A stretch of DNA of 64,000 nt from Capsicum annuum (lineage: Eukaryota > Streptophyta > Magnoliopsida > Solanales > Solanaceae), in NCBI RefSeq assembly GCF_002878395.1, contig NW_025861626.1, positions 49,287 through 113,286 of the forward strand, read 5' to 3'. The position numbers and the translations under genes are program-made. Below the pieces are notes generated by a model. It did no database searches, was not told where the DNA came from, and worked only from the letters and a program-made list of their open reading frames with translations. How positions within the stretch are numbered: the first letter of the stretch is position 1; each line of letters begins with the position of its first letter. Shown here piece after piece: positions 11,301-24,299 of the stretch.

Positions 11301-12429
11301 CTAGCGTTTCCCAATAGTTTAACTGTAAATAGCACCCTACTAAGTGAGGCGACTGGGTGGAGCTGAAGAACGATTGGACTAACCTTGCTGTCTAACCCCT
11401 AGGAAGTATCTGACCTTATGGCCTAGCTTGCCACATCCAAAAGACATAAGACTACCAGCTTTACACTCAACCTTTTGATTCCTACAATATTTCTGGCAAA
11501 GTGGTTTAGTACATCCACTATCCATACTACCCTACAACTTAGGACCTGGAGCCCTATCCTTATTGTCTTACATAAACATAGGCACTAGTGCACTAGCTAA
11601 AGATTGAGCTAGGGCTAAAAATTTCTGATGGAACTGAGAATGATTATAGCCTTCTCACCTTGGCTGAGAAAAGTTGAAACTACCTGTTCTAGCCCTCTTA
11701 TTCTCCTTACATTTCTCAAGCTACTAAGCATGAACAATAAGTCTAGATAGGTCAGGTCCAGCTACTTAATTAACATAGCGGTCATACACTCCTTAACCAC
11801 ACTATCAGCTACAACACATACATACTTACACACTGAAGACCTCTTATCCGCCGCCAAAGTAGGGGCATACCTCGCCAACTAAGTGATCTTAAACGAGCAC
11901 TCCTTCATTCTCATATTACCCTTCTTCAAATTAATGTACTCCTGAACCTTAGTCACCCTCAACTATATGGGGAAGAACCTATCTAGGAAAGTCGTGGAAA
12001 ACTCCTCCCACTCTATAGGCTATGCTTCCATACCACTGTCTTTCTTCCATTGCTTAAACCAGGTGTGAGCTACTCCCTGCGATTGATATGTATCCAATTC
12101 TGCACTCTCATTCAAAGTGACACCCATGATGTCAGTCACCTTATGTACCATATCTAGAAAATCATATGGATCCTCCTCAGACTTGGACCCAACAAACAAA
12201 GATGGATTCATCCGAGTGAAATCCTGAATTCAAACTACAACTGTATTTTCCACTGATTTGCTAGGAAAACAGCTTACTGGTTATTTTTAGCAGCTATAGA
12301 ATAGGCTAGGGTAGTGTAAGTGGCCCTTAATTCAGTATGAGAGACATGCTCATTTAGATGATCTTCCAAAATAGATGGAAGTGAGGGATGATCCTTGTTC
12401 CTACTTTTGTTGTTTTTTGTTTGAGGCAT
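11301..12429 (-). pseudogene. Element A gag remnant
   Basis: Gag starts at the ATG at 12429-12427 (MPQTKNNKSRNKDH). The N-terminal part is open to 12274 (HVSHTELRATYTTLAYS). After a break the capsid region is at 12020-12211: MNPSLFVGSKSEEDPYDFLDMVHKVTDIMGV, then YQSQGVAHTWFKQW. The nucleocapsid knuckle region around 11400-11520 is only weakly readable. Capsid sequence resembles that of element C, so A, C and F look like one subgroup. Confidence 0.84.
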
Positions 12430-12630
12430 TGTCTGGAAACGGATGAATGATGAGTTATAAAGATGAATTAAATAGAGCTCATCCTCCTTCACAAGACATG
12501 AACATTGAAAGAAGGTAAACTTTCATAAAACATCTCATAACCATTTGCCCATAAGTGTGGTGTGTTTCACACCCATGCACAAGACTCTACTTAACGCAAC
12601 TTTAAGATACTAGGAAACAATAAAACATTA

Positions 12631-12643
12631 GGCTCTGATACCT
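12631..12643 (-). other. Element A primer-binding site
   Basis: The minus strand reads AGGTATCAGAGCC, which matches the initiator tRNA-Met site except for one base, six bases from the LTR end at 12649. Confidence 0.85.
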
Positions 12644-12648
12644 AGTTT

Positions 12649-14793
12649 TGTCATGAAGCGAGGCTACCCCCTAGTCGAAACAATGGCACTTACGGCCATA
12701 AGTGACCACAAGCAACCCATGAGCTGGTACATGATGTGAGTAGTGACTAAAATAGTAGTACAACACATATGTGGAAGATAAGACGATAATATACTATAAA
12801 TTGAAATACTAAAATACATAGCAATTACATGTATAAAATATTTGATAACAATATTTAAAACTAATTATCTGTCTAAAACAACTGGTTAAAATTAAATGAA
12901 TTGACTGACTATCTAACTAATCATCTGAAAGTATCTAAACATCATGAGGAGTTATAGCACAAACCCCTAATTAACTCTGACACACAAAACATAAGAAAAT
13001 ACTGAAATAATTGAGAAAAACATATCATGTCCTCAATGGATGAGAACTCATCATTGTTGATGCTGGGTAATGCTAAGCTGTATAAGAACGATTGGGAAAA
13101 TGAGCGTCCAAACCTATGATATAGGAAAAATTAGCACAAATAAAAGAATGTGATTGGTACTTTGAATGTACTGGTATGTGAGATAAGGACTGACTAAAAT
13201 GCATGAGATAACTGAGCATGAATACTTAAACATGTAATATCTAAAAATGTAAGACCAAGCGTGAACATGATTTTGAGATAATTGGTAATTTGAATGACTG
13301 AATTCTCTATAACTAAATAACTGAAAATCCATATTCTTTGGTCAAGAAAACCTGAGTTGAGTCATTCTGACTACTGACAGAGACTGTGGGAGCTACCATG
13401 TAACCGACATACCCCATTCTGATCTTATTCGGGTTCAACCTGTAAACCTAGTTTGAAGGGCATCAGTACCGTGCCACGGTACTGACACAAGGCTTTGTGG
13501 ATCCACTAAACTGTTGTCTTGAACGACTAGGGAGTCACCCTCTACTGGTAGGTGTTCTCATGAGATATGCATTAACTCTCAACTAGCAGGAAGACATCTC
13601 AAACCTACGCAGGCTACCTAGTTCTGGAACTCAGGGACTGCTACTAAAAGCCACACCCTTTACTAGTAGGTGAGCCCCCATCCCTAGAAAAAAGTAATAT
13701 GTTGCGTCTCTCTTTCTAGGGGAGAAAGAAATGCACCTTGTCAAATAATCAGGGTAAGAAAGCAATGTGTCGCGGACCCCATCGCCATGGTATAGACCAA
13801 CGTACCATGGGCTTATCGTGTTGGCTTACTCTTTCAGCGATCTAAACACATCCCAAACTTCATCTGAAAATACCAAAACTCTCATGAGATATACTATTAA
13901 TCTCCCTAAACATAAATCAACTTAGAAGCCAACATTTCATTGTCGAGAAGATAGAAATAAAAATCTGTGAAGTTTAGGGGTCTTGAAAATGAACACTTGG
14001 TGAAAATTTAATGCCTTGGACCCCTAAATCATGCCACTACAAATGTACCGAGCATAGGAGCTTATGGGGTATTACGTTATTCTACGCGTAATCAATCTTA
14101 ACATTCACATTAACACGCAATATATACCACACATCATCTTACAAAGAAGACTAGACAGGCCCCTACCTTAATGGCGAACCTCAAAATCATATATTATTCA
14201 CCAATGTCCATCATCACTTCGTAATACCAAAGAGCCTTCAATGTATCAAAATCATAATATACTTATCAATACAAGAATAATGATACCCATGTTGCACTAT
14301 TATGCATCAGCTTCAAAAGTGACACAAAAATCCCAAAAGGGTCTCACTTACGGAAACCAAGTTTTTGAGATCAACCTACTGTTCATACATCATAAAGGAA
14401 GAATAACCTTTAAGAAAGGATGAAAATTAAGCTCATTTATGGCTTAAATCAAGACTTCAAGCTATTTGGGTTTTTTAGTGAAGAACAAAGAATTTCCATC
14501 AACAAATTGATGATATCTTGCCTTATTTTAGATAATAATCATGGTTATGGATCCTTAGAAAGTTTCAAGTCACCCACAAGACTTAATTTTGGGTTAAAAC
14601 ACTCTTTTAGGGTTTATATGCCTCAAAGGTGAGGGGAAATTATAAAAACGTGGCTAAAAGGGGCATTTTATACCCATACCTGGTATGGAGATGTAGTTAT
14701 CGCACTCATTGGACTGAAATCGCCATTGTTAAATCGCTATAGCCCTTTTGTGATTGCCCTTTTATGATTATGATGATCCTTGTGGGATCTCTA
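12649..14793 (-). repeat. Element A 5' LTR, truncated by E
   Basis: Starts TGTCATGAAGC at 12649. The R/U5 part (13380-13700) matches the C LTRs (gactgtgggagc, accgacat, ggttcaa). The U3 part contains a TATA-like tataaaa (14636-14649, minus) and repeated atcgc words (14700-14770). The segment 14260-14700 is recognisably related to 18610-19010 in E's LTR. The outer end is missing; it should lie beyond the window after E. Small open frames at 14241-14632 are chance. Confidence 0.72.
13464..13484. other. Near-perfect hairpin in A LTR
   Basis: CAGTACCGTG, one base, then CACGGTACTG: 10-bp arms with a single-base loop. The C and G LTRs carry weaker versions at the homologous place (accgcaccactggtaagg in C). 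The role is unknown. Confidence 0.6.
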
Positions 14794-15373
14794 TGCACCA
14801 TGTCATGCCCATTTTACGAGTCATGTTGGCAGCTACAAAATCCCACCAATAGGTAAGCCAACAGCATAACCCGGAGTTAACATAATGGGTTAATTCAGTA
14901 AGTAAGGACCAACATAGGTGAAATTCTAGATTGAAGTATTAGTCAAACAAGATACCAATCCTAAAACATGGTAGAGCTAGTACAATATAAACTAATAGCA
15001 ATAATACAACTCCAAGTCTAGAATAGTCAATACATCTCTCTCAACTACTAAAGACTGAATACATAAGATAGAAGGAAATTCGATGACTCGAACTACATGA
15101 GCTTACCCTATCTAAGAAAATCAATCTCCAGATGAACTAGGATCAATGATGATGGCTCATACCCGAATCTACACAAAAAGGTGCAGAAGCGTAGTATGAG
15201 TACCAAAACAATGGGTACTCAGTAGGCATCATCGACCGATTGAATGAAATAACGATATAAGAATGATAAAGTTCAAGATAACTATAACTAAGTCAAGGTA
15301 TAGAATCAAACCTCAATCATCTCCAACAATCCATATATATATATATATATATATATATTAGTTAAGCAATTCA

Positions 15374-15560
15374 GAATCAAAGTATAACATAAGGCATCAA
15401 CACATGCAAATGTCATTGTACATAACAAGCATGAAATATGGGAATCACAATGTAACATAAGGCATCAATTCGTATCAATATCCTTGTACATAACAAGTAT
15501 TAAATATCAGAGTAACACTATAACATAAGGTATTAATGAATGCCAATACCGCCGTGCATA
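15374..15560. repeat. About 70-bp tandem repeat in E 3' LTR
   Basis: Three degenerate copies containing taacataaggcatcaa, a variable stretch, then gtacataacaagtat. A matching array is in the other LTR at 42685-42880. Confidence 0.75.
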
Positions 15561-16589
15561 AGAAATAAAGGAATAAGAATCATAAAGAAATACATATGTA
15601 ATTATAAAAAGACACAAGTACTAAGTCGGCACCCATATACCAACTAGGGAATAAAGTAAAGAACTCATCATGGCATCTCATACCACCAGAGAGTACACCA
15701 AAGAGAAACGTAAAAGAATCAAATCGTCAATATTTCAAATCTTTCTCATTATCAAAAGTTTTCTGCAATTTCCATCAAACGGCCTTTTGCCAACATTCGT
15801 AATCACCATCAATAATCATATCTGAAAAACATATACCAATAGGCTAATAATTGTAACCATACTATCATATAGAGGTAAATCTAGTTAATACACCCTATTC
15901 ACTCAATATTAGCTAGCCAATGTTTATTACTAAACTAACTACTTTCTAATCATCATATAACCTCTAATTATTATCTAAGCGCAATTTATCACATAATCAC
16001 TATTCATGGGTCATCGACTAACCATTATTCACCAACTAGCCAATATCTAGAATCTATCAAAGATTCACCAATAGTCCATATTTGGCAAATAACCAATATT
16101 TATTTCTAGCCATCATAATTTCTCTAGCCACCATCTAATAAAATTCCACCAACCACCATTTATTAACTATCAAACTATTAACTAACATTTTTTATTAACT
16201 AGCATTATTATTCCAAAAATCCTCGTTTAACAAATAATCAACATCATAAACCTAGTCATCAATAGAAACTAATCATCACTATTGCTAAACATATTATCAC
16301 TAATAATCATAATTAAATATTCATCACTATTAATACCCTTCAATTCCATTAGTCATCTTTATCACTAAGGTTTACAAATCTACTAGTCACTATTATGCAC
16401 TTAGGTAATATCCATCCCTACGCATCTTTCATCCTTAAACCAACCGCTATACTACTTTGTACCTTAACTCATTATAAAACTATAACCAACATCTCTAATA
16501 TAAACATTAGATCCAACTACAGAAGAGCATAAGTAAACTTATTATTGCCATATATTGGGCAAGATGAATTTGAACTCATAGATGTATAC

Positions 16590-17060
16590 ATAGGCATATC
16601 AATAATTTTCCTCCGACATTGTTGGGCATGATCATATTATCGTAGTTTCCTCCATCCTTTTCAAGCATCAATATAACATCACAATATCCTTCAGCCGCAC
16701 CAGGTACATCATATCATTAAAATGTCATTAGACGACATTAGTTATCATCATATTATCATAATATCACCCGACCACATCGAGTATCATCATATCCTCCAGC
16801 CTTGCTAAGTATCATCTTATCATTATACTATCCTCCGGCATTACCTCATATCATCATATCATCATAATATTCTTTGGCCTTTCCAGGTATCATCATGTCA
16901 TCAGAAGATTCTCTGGATTTTTTGGGCATCATCATATCATCATAAAATCCTCTGTCCTCGTCAGGTATCATCATATCCTTATAATATCCTTCGACCTTGT
17001 CGAGTATCATCATATCATCATAATATTCTTCGTCCACATTAAACATCAATATATCACCAT
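16590..17060. repeat. 39-bp tandem array in E 3' LTR
   Basis: About a dozen degenerate units, each with cctccggcc-ttg-cgggtatcatcatatcatcataata. Since 39 is a multiple of three, the array leaves a 67-codon frame open on the minus strand; this is not taken as a gene. The homologous part of the 5' LTR (43575-43730) has only about four units. Confidence 0.83.
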
Positions 17061-19574
17061 AATATTATCATAATATGTAAATTAATATTAATAATAAATA
17101 ACAACCCCCACGAGGGATAAAATAAATGACAAGATCCATGAGGACTAAAGAAAATAAATATAAACGAGACATGAAGAAGAGCATACCTCCATAATCCAAT
17201 ATTTATCATCAATGTCACTTTATCAATAGCTATATATATATATATATGTAATATGAATAATATAAACTATCATTAGGTTTTATTGGAACTTATAATAAGT
17301 GATATAATTTTTTGAATAAGTATCATATAATAAAGTATCTTGAGTATAAACACAATCAATAGAATATTTTTACATATAGTAAACAAGTGTACCTTCTAGC
17401 TCTATTAAAACCATTGTTTCCAATATCTACACAAAGAAAGATTTTTTATATGATTTATTAGCGTAATTATTAAGAATGATCATAACTTGGAAATTGCATA
17501 GTAACGGTCCAAACACTAGCCTAAATAATGGCTTGATTAATGATGTAGATGTAGCTTAATCAAGAGTATAATCAAGGAATCAACATTACATAATCCATAA
17601 TCTAGATAAATATACCATGGGAATAACCAAAAGCAATATCACGAACAATGGACGATTAATTGAGTATTCATTTGACAACCATTGGTCTAAAGTTAATTCA
17701 TCATTAGTATGAATAGTGGGTAGAGCATGAGATAATATATAGCTTATTCATAGAATGGTCAATAATGTTATTTATGTCTTAGGCCATATTATTATTAAGG
17801 GCTCATTGAATAGCACGCGCATTAACCCAAATAATAGTTGATTATAATAAAATAATTAGTAGTTTGCCACAAGCTTTACAAATTAAGGCATACAAAGGCC
17901 AAGTCACTTGGGCATCATTCTCAATTCCATTCAACATAACCAACAAGTACCAATAACCATTGATATTGCCTCAATGGGCCACTCTCTAGTCAATTAATAA
18001 CCGTAAGAGTTCAAGGAAACTAATCATAAGTCTTACCTTAAGGTGGGTAAATGAGCTAACATCGCAAATCCAGAATGGATTTTAAGTCAATTTCTACGTT
18101 GTCCTACTATAGTATGTAACTCAACTCTTAGATGTATAGCAAGACACCATAAGACCTAAGGTACATATTCTATTCAAGCACTTTTACAAAGTCCTATGGA
18201 GCTAAGGAAACCTTCTAGCATAAGCAACTAAGGTGAGTTTACTCTAAATATGAGCAACTATAGCATTTTACCTAAGGTTTAGTATTCTAATGCATTCTCA
18301 TGCTAAACTGTGTAATGAAGTATATTCCACCATAAATAATGGCAAATAAGTCATGTTGTTGAACTATAAGGTTCAGATAGCCTAAAATGGTCCAACTAAC
18401 CCAAGTGTTGCATCTCATCAATCCAACATAGAAAACCTATCCAAATCTAACAACATCTCACAATAATAATATAACATATCTGAATCGAAGAAGGAATAAA
18501 CCTAGCCTACCCCAAATTACATAAATGCTCAACAATCCACTAAACCTTTGCTTTTCCCTAGAGAGAAATTTCTACAAGGTGCAAAGCAATAAAAAACAAT
18601 CTACACATCATTACAAAAATATCGATACTCATCTTTCACCATTGTTATTTAGGTCAAAAAATGATACCAAAAACCCCCAAGTGGGTCCCACATAAGGAAA
18701 CACAGTTTTGAGAACAACCCAATGCTCATTCACTATTAGGGAATCATAACGCTCATGAAACAAGAGACAACCAAGCTTATTTGGGCTAAATTTAATCCCT
18801 CAAACTATTTGGTTTTTTCATATATTGAAGAACTTAAAGCTTTAAAATGAAGGATTTTTACCTCAAATCCATTGTTAATCACGAAAATATATGTTCAACA
18901 AGCTTCCAACTCATACATCAAGACTCAATTTGAAGTTAACACATTTTTCTAAGGTTTTTGTGTATCAAGGAGAAGTGAAAATGGCCAAATTCATGACTAA
19001 CGGTCCTATTTATAGCCTCTCCAGGAATTGAGGTTCTACGATCTCCATCATAGGGGATATATCTCCATGCTCTGGTACAAGTAAAGTCAAAACTTACTTT
19101 TGACCTCCGAAACTCATTTGGACTACGATTTTCGCAAATGAGCTATGTAACCATAATAATTTCAACATTTCAGACATGATGACAAAGTTGGATTTTCCAT
19201 AAAACATATTTTAGACAAAATGTGGGTCCCACACCCAATCTTTTGATTTTTCAACTTTCCAATTAATAAGTCGTAATGAGCCTGGGTGTGCTGGGAGTGA
19301 ACCACATGTCTACCTAGACTAGAATTGATATTTTAGAGCTACTAGCACAGTTGAAATTTTAATTCATGATTTTTTATAGAGTTTTCACTCGGCGTCAATT
19401 TTGAACTGACAAAGACTTGTAAACGGAGATTTGGCTCTAAAAACTAAATGAATTTCCTGGTAACCGAACTATTAGTTCAAGCAAGTCATAAATGTCTTGA
19501 GGCTGCTATGGAGAAGATTTCATAGAAAATAATAAGTTGGAACACAAAAAATTACCTGGAGGGGCATTACAACA

Positions 19575-20205
19575 TCAACTACTAAGGAACTTTCATCCAT
19601 GAAAGTTAAGAACTAGAATATACCTAATGTCTCAAGAAGGTGAGGATATTGGGCCTGCATCTCACTCTCCATATCCCAAATGGCCACCTCTACTAAACCT
19701 TAACAACCTGAATTTTTTTGGTAGGCAATCATCTCACGTCACTAGCCAAACTAAGAAGAAGTTCCATAACTAAGGCCAAACGCTCATCCAACTGGACCGA
19801 GTCCTATTTAAGAACATGAGAAGGTTCAGGACTAAATTGCTGCAACATAGAGACAGGGAAAAATGGATGTAAAGAAGAAAAATCTAGAGGTCAAGCTACC
19901 TCATCAACTGAGCAGAGAGTCTTAAAGTGTTCAATATATCTCAAAATGAGGTTACCCATCTGCTTGAACCCCATCACACCCTCCATGGGAGAAATATAGA
20001 GGAATGCATGATCACCAACTCCAAATCTCAAGGAACAAAGCCAAAGGCCTCCATTGGTCTTCTGCTAGTTTGAGATTCTCTTAATCTGTCCTGAATTACC
20101 CTGACTCTATCCAATTACTCCGAAAGCATATCTACACTAAGGGGGTTAACCTTAGAACTCTTAACCTATCCAATCGAAGAACAACATCTCCTTTTATATA
20201 AAGAT
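19575..20205 (-). pseudogene. Element E integrase C-terminus and chromodomain remnant
   Basis: Reading minus from 20205: KRRCCSSIG (from the LYGRRCRSPIG motif), DRVRVIQDRL, then the GPF region with many changes, HVLK-DSVQLDERL, and at 19630-19720 a chromodomain trace (VVKV, stops, RWPFGIW). Numerous stops are present. Just before the IN motif the sequence is RT-like, so the integrase core and all of RNase H are gone. Confidence 0.78.
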
Positions 20206-21447
20206 GCACCTTGAAGATGGTAAAAAAAATTATTAATATAAGGCATAGGATAATGGTTCTTCACCAACACCTTATTAGGCTACCTTTAACTAATAAACGT
20301 ACACAAAACCATTCTTTTTCTTTCTAAATAATACAGAAGCACCCCAATTGAATACACTTAATCTAATAAAACCCTTAGCAAGAAAACCCTAAAGGCAAGA
20401 ATTTTGCTCCCTAAGCTCGACAGGTTCTATATGGTAAGGTCACACAAAAATAGGTTGGTTGTAACGCTCGAGGTCAATAGAAAACTCAATAGCACAGACA
20501 CAGGGAATACCAGGAAGGTTAGTAGGGAACACAGAATAAATCTCACAAATAGTAAGAAAAGAGTCAAGCTACTGGTTATCAATTCTAGCATCATAACATA
20601 AATAAGATAAGACTCAGAACCCCTATGCATAAGTCTCCTAGTATTAACATAAGATATAATCCCTATTGGTTCAAAACTAGCCGTTATCTGCCACACAGAT
20701 GGGGAACACTAGGCATGTCTCAGGTAACCATCTGGGCAAAACAATCTGAGACTTCATAATAATGGGATAATAAATCCATGCCCAAAATCAAATAAGAATC
20801 TACACATCAAGAATAATAAGGTCAACATAAGTATCAACGTCACTGATAGTCAAAATAAATGATCTGGATTTTTCAATCCACTTCTAAAGAATTACTGATA
20901 GGAGTAGTTATAAGTAATAGCAAAGATAATAAATTAATAGAAAACTCAAGACATGGTGCATAATAAGTAGAAAAATAAGAAAAAGTAAATCTAAGAACAA
21001 ATAAACCAAGCGTTGTCTAGCTGTATATAAATATGATACCTGTAACAAAAGTATTTAAAGTCTAAGTCTCAAGACTAGCAGGTGCTGCATACAACTAACA
21101 ATGCCCACTACCTGGCTCTGCACTTGGCTGACCTCTTTTCCTTCCTATCTGAGAACTTCCTTGAGTATCCTAAAAATCACCTCCATGACTATGAGAACCA
21201 CCTCTAATCGAGGGGTCAACAACTCTAACAGAGGAACACTCTAAGATGAACCAACCATCACCCCATTACTAGGGAAATCTCACAAATAATAACAAAATAG
21301 TCCATAAGCAAATCAATAAATCTAGGTATAGCCAAAACAAAAGGATTTCGCTGACCAAAATGATCACTGCATCAAGACAGACAGAAAATAAACCCCTTAA
21401 AGACTTACTGTTGCCCTTACTAGGGCTATATCTAGCTCTAGACTGAC
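20206..21447 (-). pseudogene. Element E RT N-terminus, protease and gag C-terminus remnants
   Basis: At 20206-20260 the minus strand reads PNKVLVKNHYPMPYINNFF and then YHLQGASL, the RT finger and palm motif, which runs straight into integrase. At 20960-21060 the protease region reads FTFSYFSTYYAP; the preceding Asp-x-Gly cannot be read. At 21060-21250 lie AAPASLET and IGRKRGQPSAEPG, typical of the gag-PR junction. Element C interrupts at 21448, after CTGAC. Confidence 0.75.
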
Positions 21448-23939
21448 TCTAACTTCCCAAATATGGTACCCAAAATGCTACATGGTGCTTATGACCCCGA
21501 AGGACCACAAGCTAACCCATGACTGATATCTGTATGTGTATACTTCATAAAATACTGAATAATGTGGAAACATGCACTGAAAGGCCATAAGGTTCAATAC
21601 TAAACATAAAATGTCTAAGATAACATTTGTGGGGTAATACAATACCTAAAAAAAATTAAAAACACTAAAGTCTGAAGCATGATAGTCTACATCTAGTATG
21701 AAAGCCTCTACTATCTGAATAATCTGAATAAGGAGTTGATGGGACATGTCCCCAAATAACTCCAACTAATAAACTAGTTAATGAGATAATAGGGAATAAT
21801 TAGGTCCTTGAATAATGAGGACTTACTTCTAACTCTGACTGCTGAAACTAGAATCTATAGCTAATCTAGAGCTCATTTCTCTGAACCTATGGTATAAGAC
21901 ACTATAGTGCAAATATACTGGTGCGCATATGAGGTACGTTGAATGCATGGGGTTCATATGCATGAACAATGATAACAATAGACTAACTATCATTGGCATA
22001 AGAATAAATGCATGGGACATAACAATAGACACTAATACTGTGATAGCATGAGTGACTGTATCTGATAGTCCTAAATCTAATAGAACTATCTGAGTTTCGT
22101 ACAGTGTCTGAGTTGACCAAATTTTACAGCCCTAAATTCTTAAGAATTATCTGAGTTCTTTTACTGAGACTGATACTGAGACTGTGGGAGCCAGTTATCT
22201 AACCGACATGCCCCAAATAATGCATTATACCTTAATTGGGGTCCAATCTATGCCCCTGAATGAAAGGGTGTCAATATCGCACCACTGGTAAGGACAACAC
22301 GCAAGTGACCCTACTATAATAGGTAACTCTAGTGAGAACGGTAGGAACCCTCACATAACAAGCTAAGCTACCTTATCTACCCTCATATAGCAAGATATGA
22401 TGTCTCAGCCTATGCTGTCTATATATTTCTGGAATGTAAGGACTGTTTCTAAGAATCACACCCACATATAACAGGTGAGTTCCCATCCTTGGGTTCACTC
22501 GGTGCTAATTTCTACTCTCATTTGAATAGACACTGAACATAATTTAATGAACTGAACATGGACTGAGTTACTGAATTTCGTTGACTGACAATATACTACT
22601 GATATCTGACAACTGACTGAGTCATGAGATCATAGAGATTTTTCCTAAGTCATAAGGCTATCTGAAGTCTTAGGATTCATAGCTTGACTGAGAGTATCAT
22701 GAAAACATAACATGGCTCAAGGTACACACCAAATTTTTCAGGTACAAGTACCCCAAGGACTCGATGGAAAGAAACTAACCAAGCATAACTTTGTTATACA
22801 TATAACTAACATAATAATCCATAATACATTTATAAAAGCATTCCATCAAAACATATGATAGGCATAACTTGTACATACATGGGGATTTCATGATATCATA
22901 GTAGTTGGGAATTGTTCCTTAATCTAGGCATTTAATCAAACACATGGTAGGCATAGCACAGGTAGACAACATTATACCATAATTATTCATTATGATTCAT
23001 CTCTAATTTCGTCATCTAGGGTTAATTAATACTTTCACATGAATATACATCTATACAAATCAATTCCATGTAAAGTTGATTACCCAACATGGATTTGAAT
23101 TCAACTAATCATTCTTAAGATAAACAAAACAAACCCAACATGAAATTCATAAAGTAATCCATAATTTAAATTTAGAAAAGGTATTCTTGGGCTTCATGGA
23201 TGAAAGGAATCCATGAATGAACACTATGCATACCTTGGTTCATGACTTTGTGAATATTGATGGTGAAACCTTCTTGAATTTGAATCCCCAATAGAAACCC
23301 TAGCTTATTCTTGAGAGAAACTTGAGAGAAAATAGTATATTTTGGGTGAAAAATGACTAAATCATGTCCTATTGGGTTTAAATAGGGGTAAAAAATTGTC
23401 CCTCTAAACTTTGGATGCATTATTAAATTTCAGTAAAATTTTCCCGAACTAGACCCCTGGCACGATTCGGCATTATCGCGCCGTGTCACTATAAATTAAC
23501 AACTGGGAAATTGAGGGATGGCGCGATTTAGAGCCATCGTGTTGTCCCTTCTTTTATGACCTGGAATTTTCACAGGACGAAGAGGAAATCACGCTAAGAC
23601 ATTGGAAAAGGACAATTCTAAATTTGTACCCTGGCGCGATGCACCATAATCGCTGACCCATACTGAAATTTGCCAAATTCCATTTCCTCTTGTGGCGCAG
23701 CACGCCACTGACTAATATGGCATTATTTTACGATGGGAACTTAAAATAGTTGTAACTTCAAACTCGGTTATCAGATTTGGGTGAATCTTATATTGATGGA
23801 AAGCTCATTGAATTACCCATATGACAAAAAGTTAAAATTTTGGAAATTCATCATGCAATAACCATTATTCAATTTAGAATCTAATACTAGATATTTTTGA
23901 AATGAAATTATCTAGGAAAATGTATGGGGTATTATAACA
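21448..23939 (-). repeat. Element C 3' LTR
   Basis: 2492 bp, homologous to 29089-31618. The outer end is decayed (TCTAACTTCCC against TGTAACACCCC). The inner end is GGTATTATAACA. A TATA candidate is at 23376-23388 (minus ctatttaaa). U3 at 23460-23720 holds the repeated word ggcgcgat / atcgcgcc. No coding content. Confidence 0.9.
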
Positions 23940-23953
23940 TCTTCCCCTTGAGA
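23940..23953 (-). other. Element C polypurine tract
   Basis: The minus strand TCTCAAGGGGAAGA abuts the 3' LTR. Confidence 0.75.
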
Positions 23954-24299
23954 ACATTCATCCTCGAATGAGACTGACTGAGAGGGAAGAAAAGACAACT
24001 GACGTACATACTGAACATGATGAACTTGAACATGATCTCTTGGCTGACATGACTAACAAACTGAATGTATAATACTAAACATGCATATCTGATGCATGTG
24101 TGACTGATTCATGAATGCATGATTGAATGCTATGAGGAATTAAGTTTCTCATCATAAGAATGCATTTATGATGCATAATTATATAACTAAGTTGATACAT
24201 GAATGCATGACTAAATATGCAATGGTACTTAATACCATGTTTATATTGGGAACATGAATATGAAATTGAATACCAAGTTCGTGATGGACACTGATCATA

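Larger units (their letters stand above)
10523..14793 (-). mobile_element. Element A, right piece
   Basis: Continues element A after B. It begins with the repeated CTTTC and then RT finger sequence (ttacgcacaaacagg), followed on the minus strand by PR, gag, a primer site and the internal end of a 5' LTR. The LTR is cut at about 14793 by element E. No stop-free frame longer than 72 codons remains, so A is the most decayed coding element together with E. Confidence 0.88.
14794..19574 (-). repeat. Element E 3' LTR (4.8 kb)
   Basis: Unusually long for this lineage. Its inner end ATTACAACA is at 19574, directly before integrase-coding sequence. It aligns in order with 42129-44940 and 56189-56490: same openings (ccaacataggtgaaat), the same atcat-rich block (15860-16460) and the same word-rich arrays. 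A TATA box candidate lies at 19006-19017 (minus ggctataaatag). A dinucleotide (AT)n run is at 15332-15358 and a shorter one is at 17231-17248. No gene is visible; the open frame at 16846-17049 only reads the 39-bp array. Confidence 0.83.

Noticed and set aside
15332..15358. (AT)n run as an origin or scaffold attachment site
   Set aside because: A plain dinucleotide microsatellite inside an LTR; nothing further supports a role.
16846..17049. DDMMIP-repeat protein frame
   Set aside because: A 39-bp tandem array (13 codons) stays open by unit length; no start context, and the other LTR has a different copy number.
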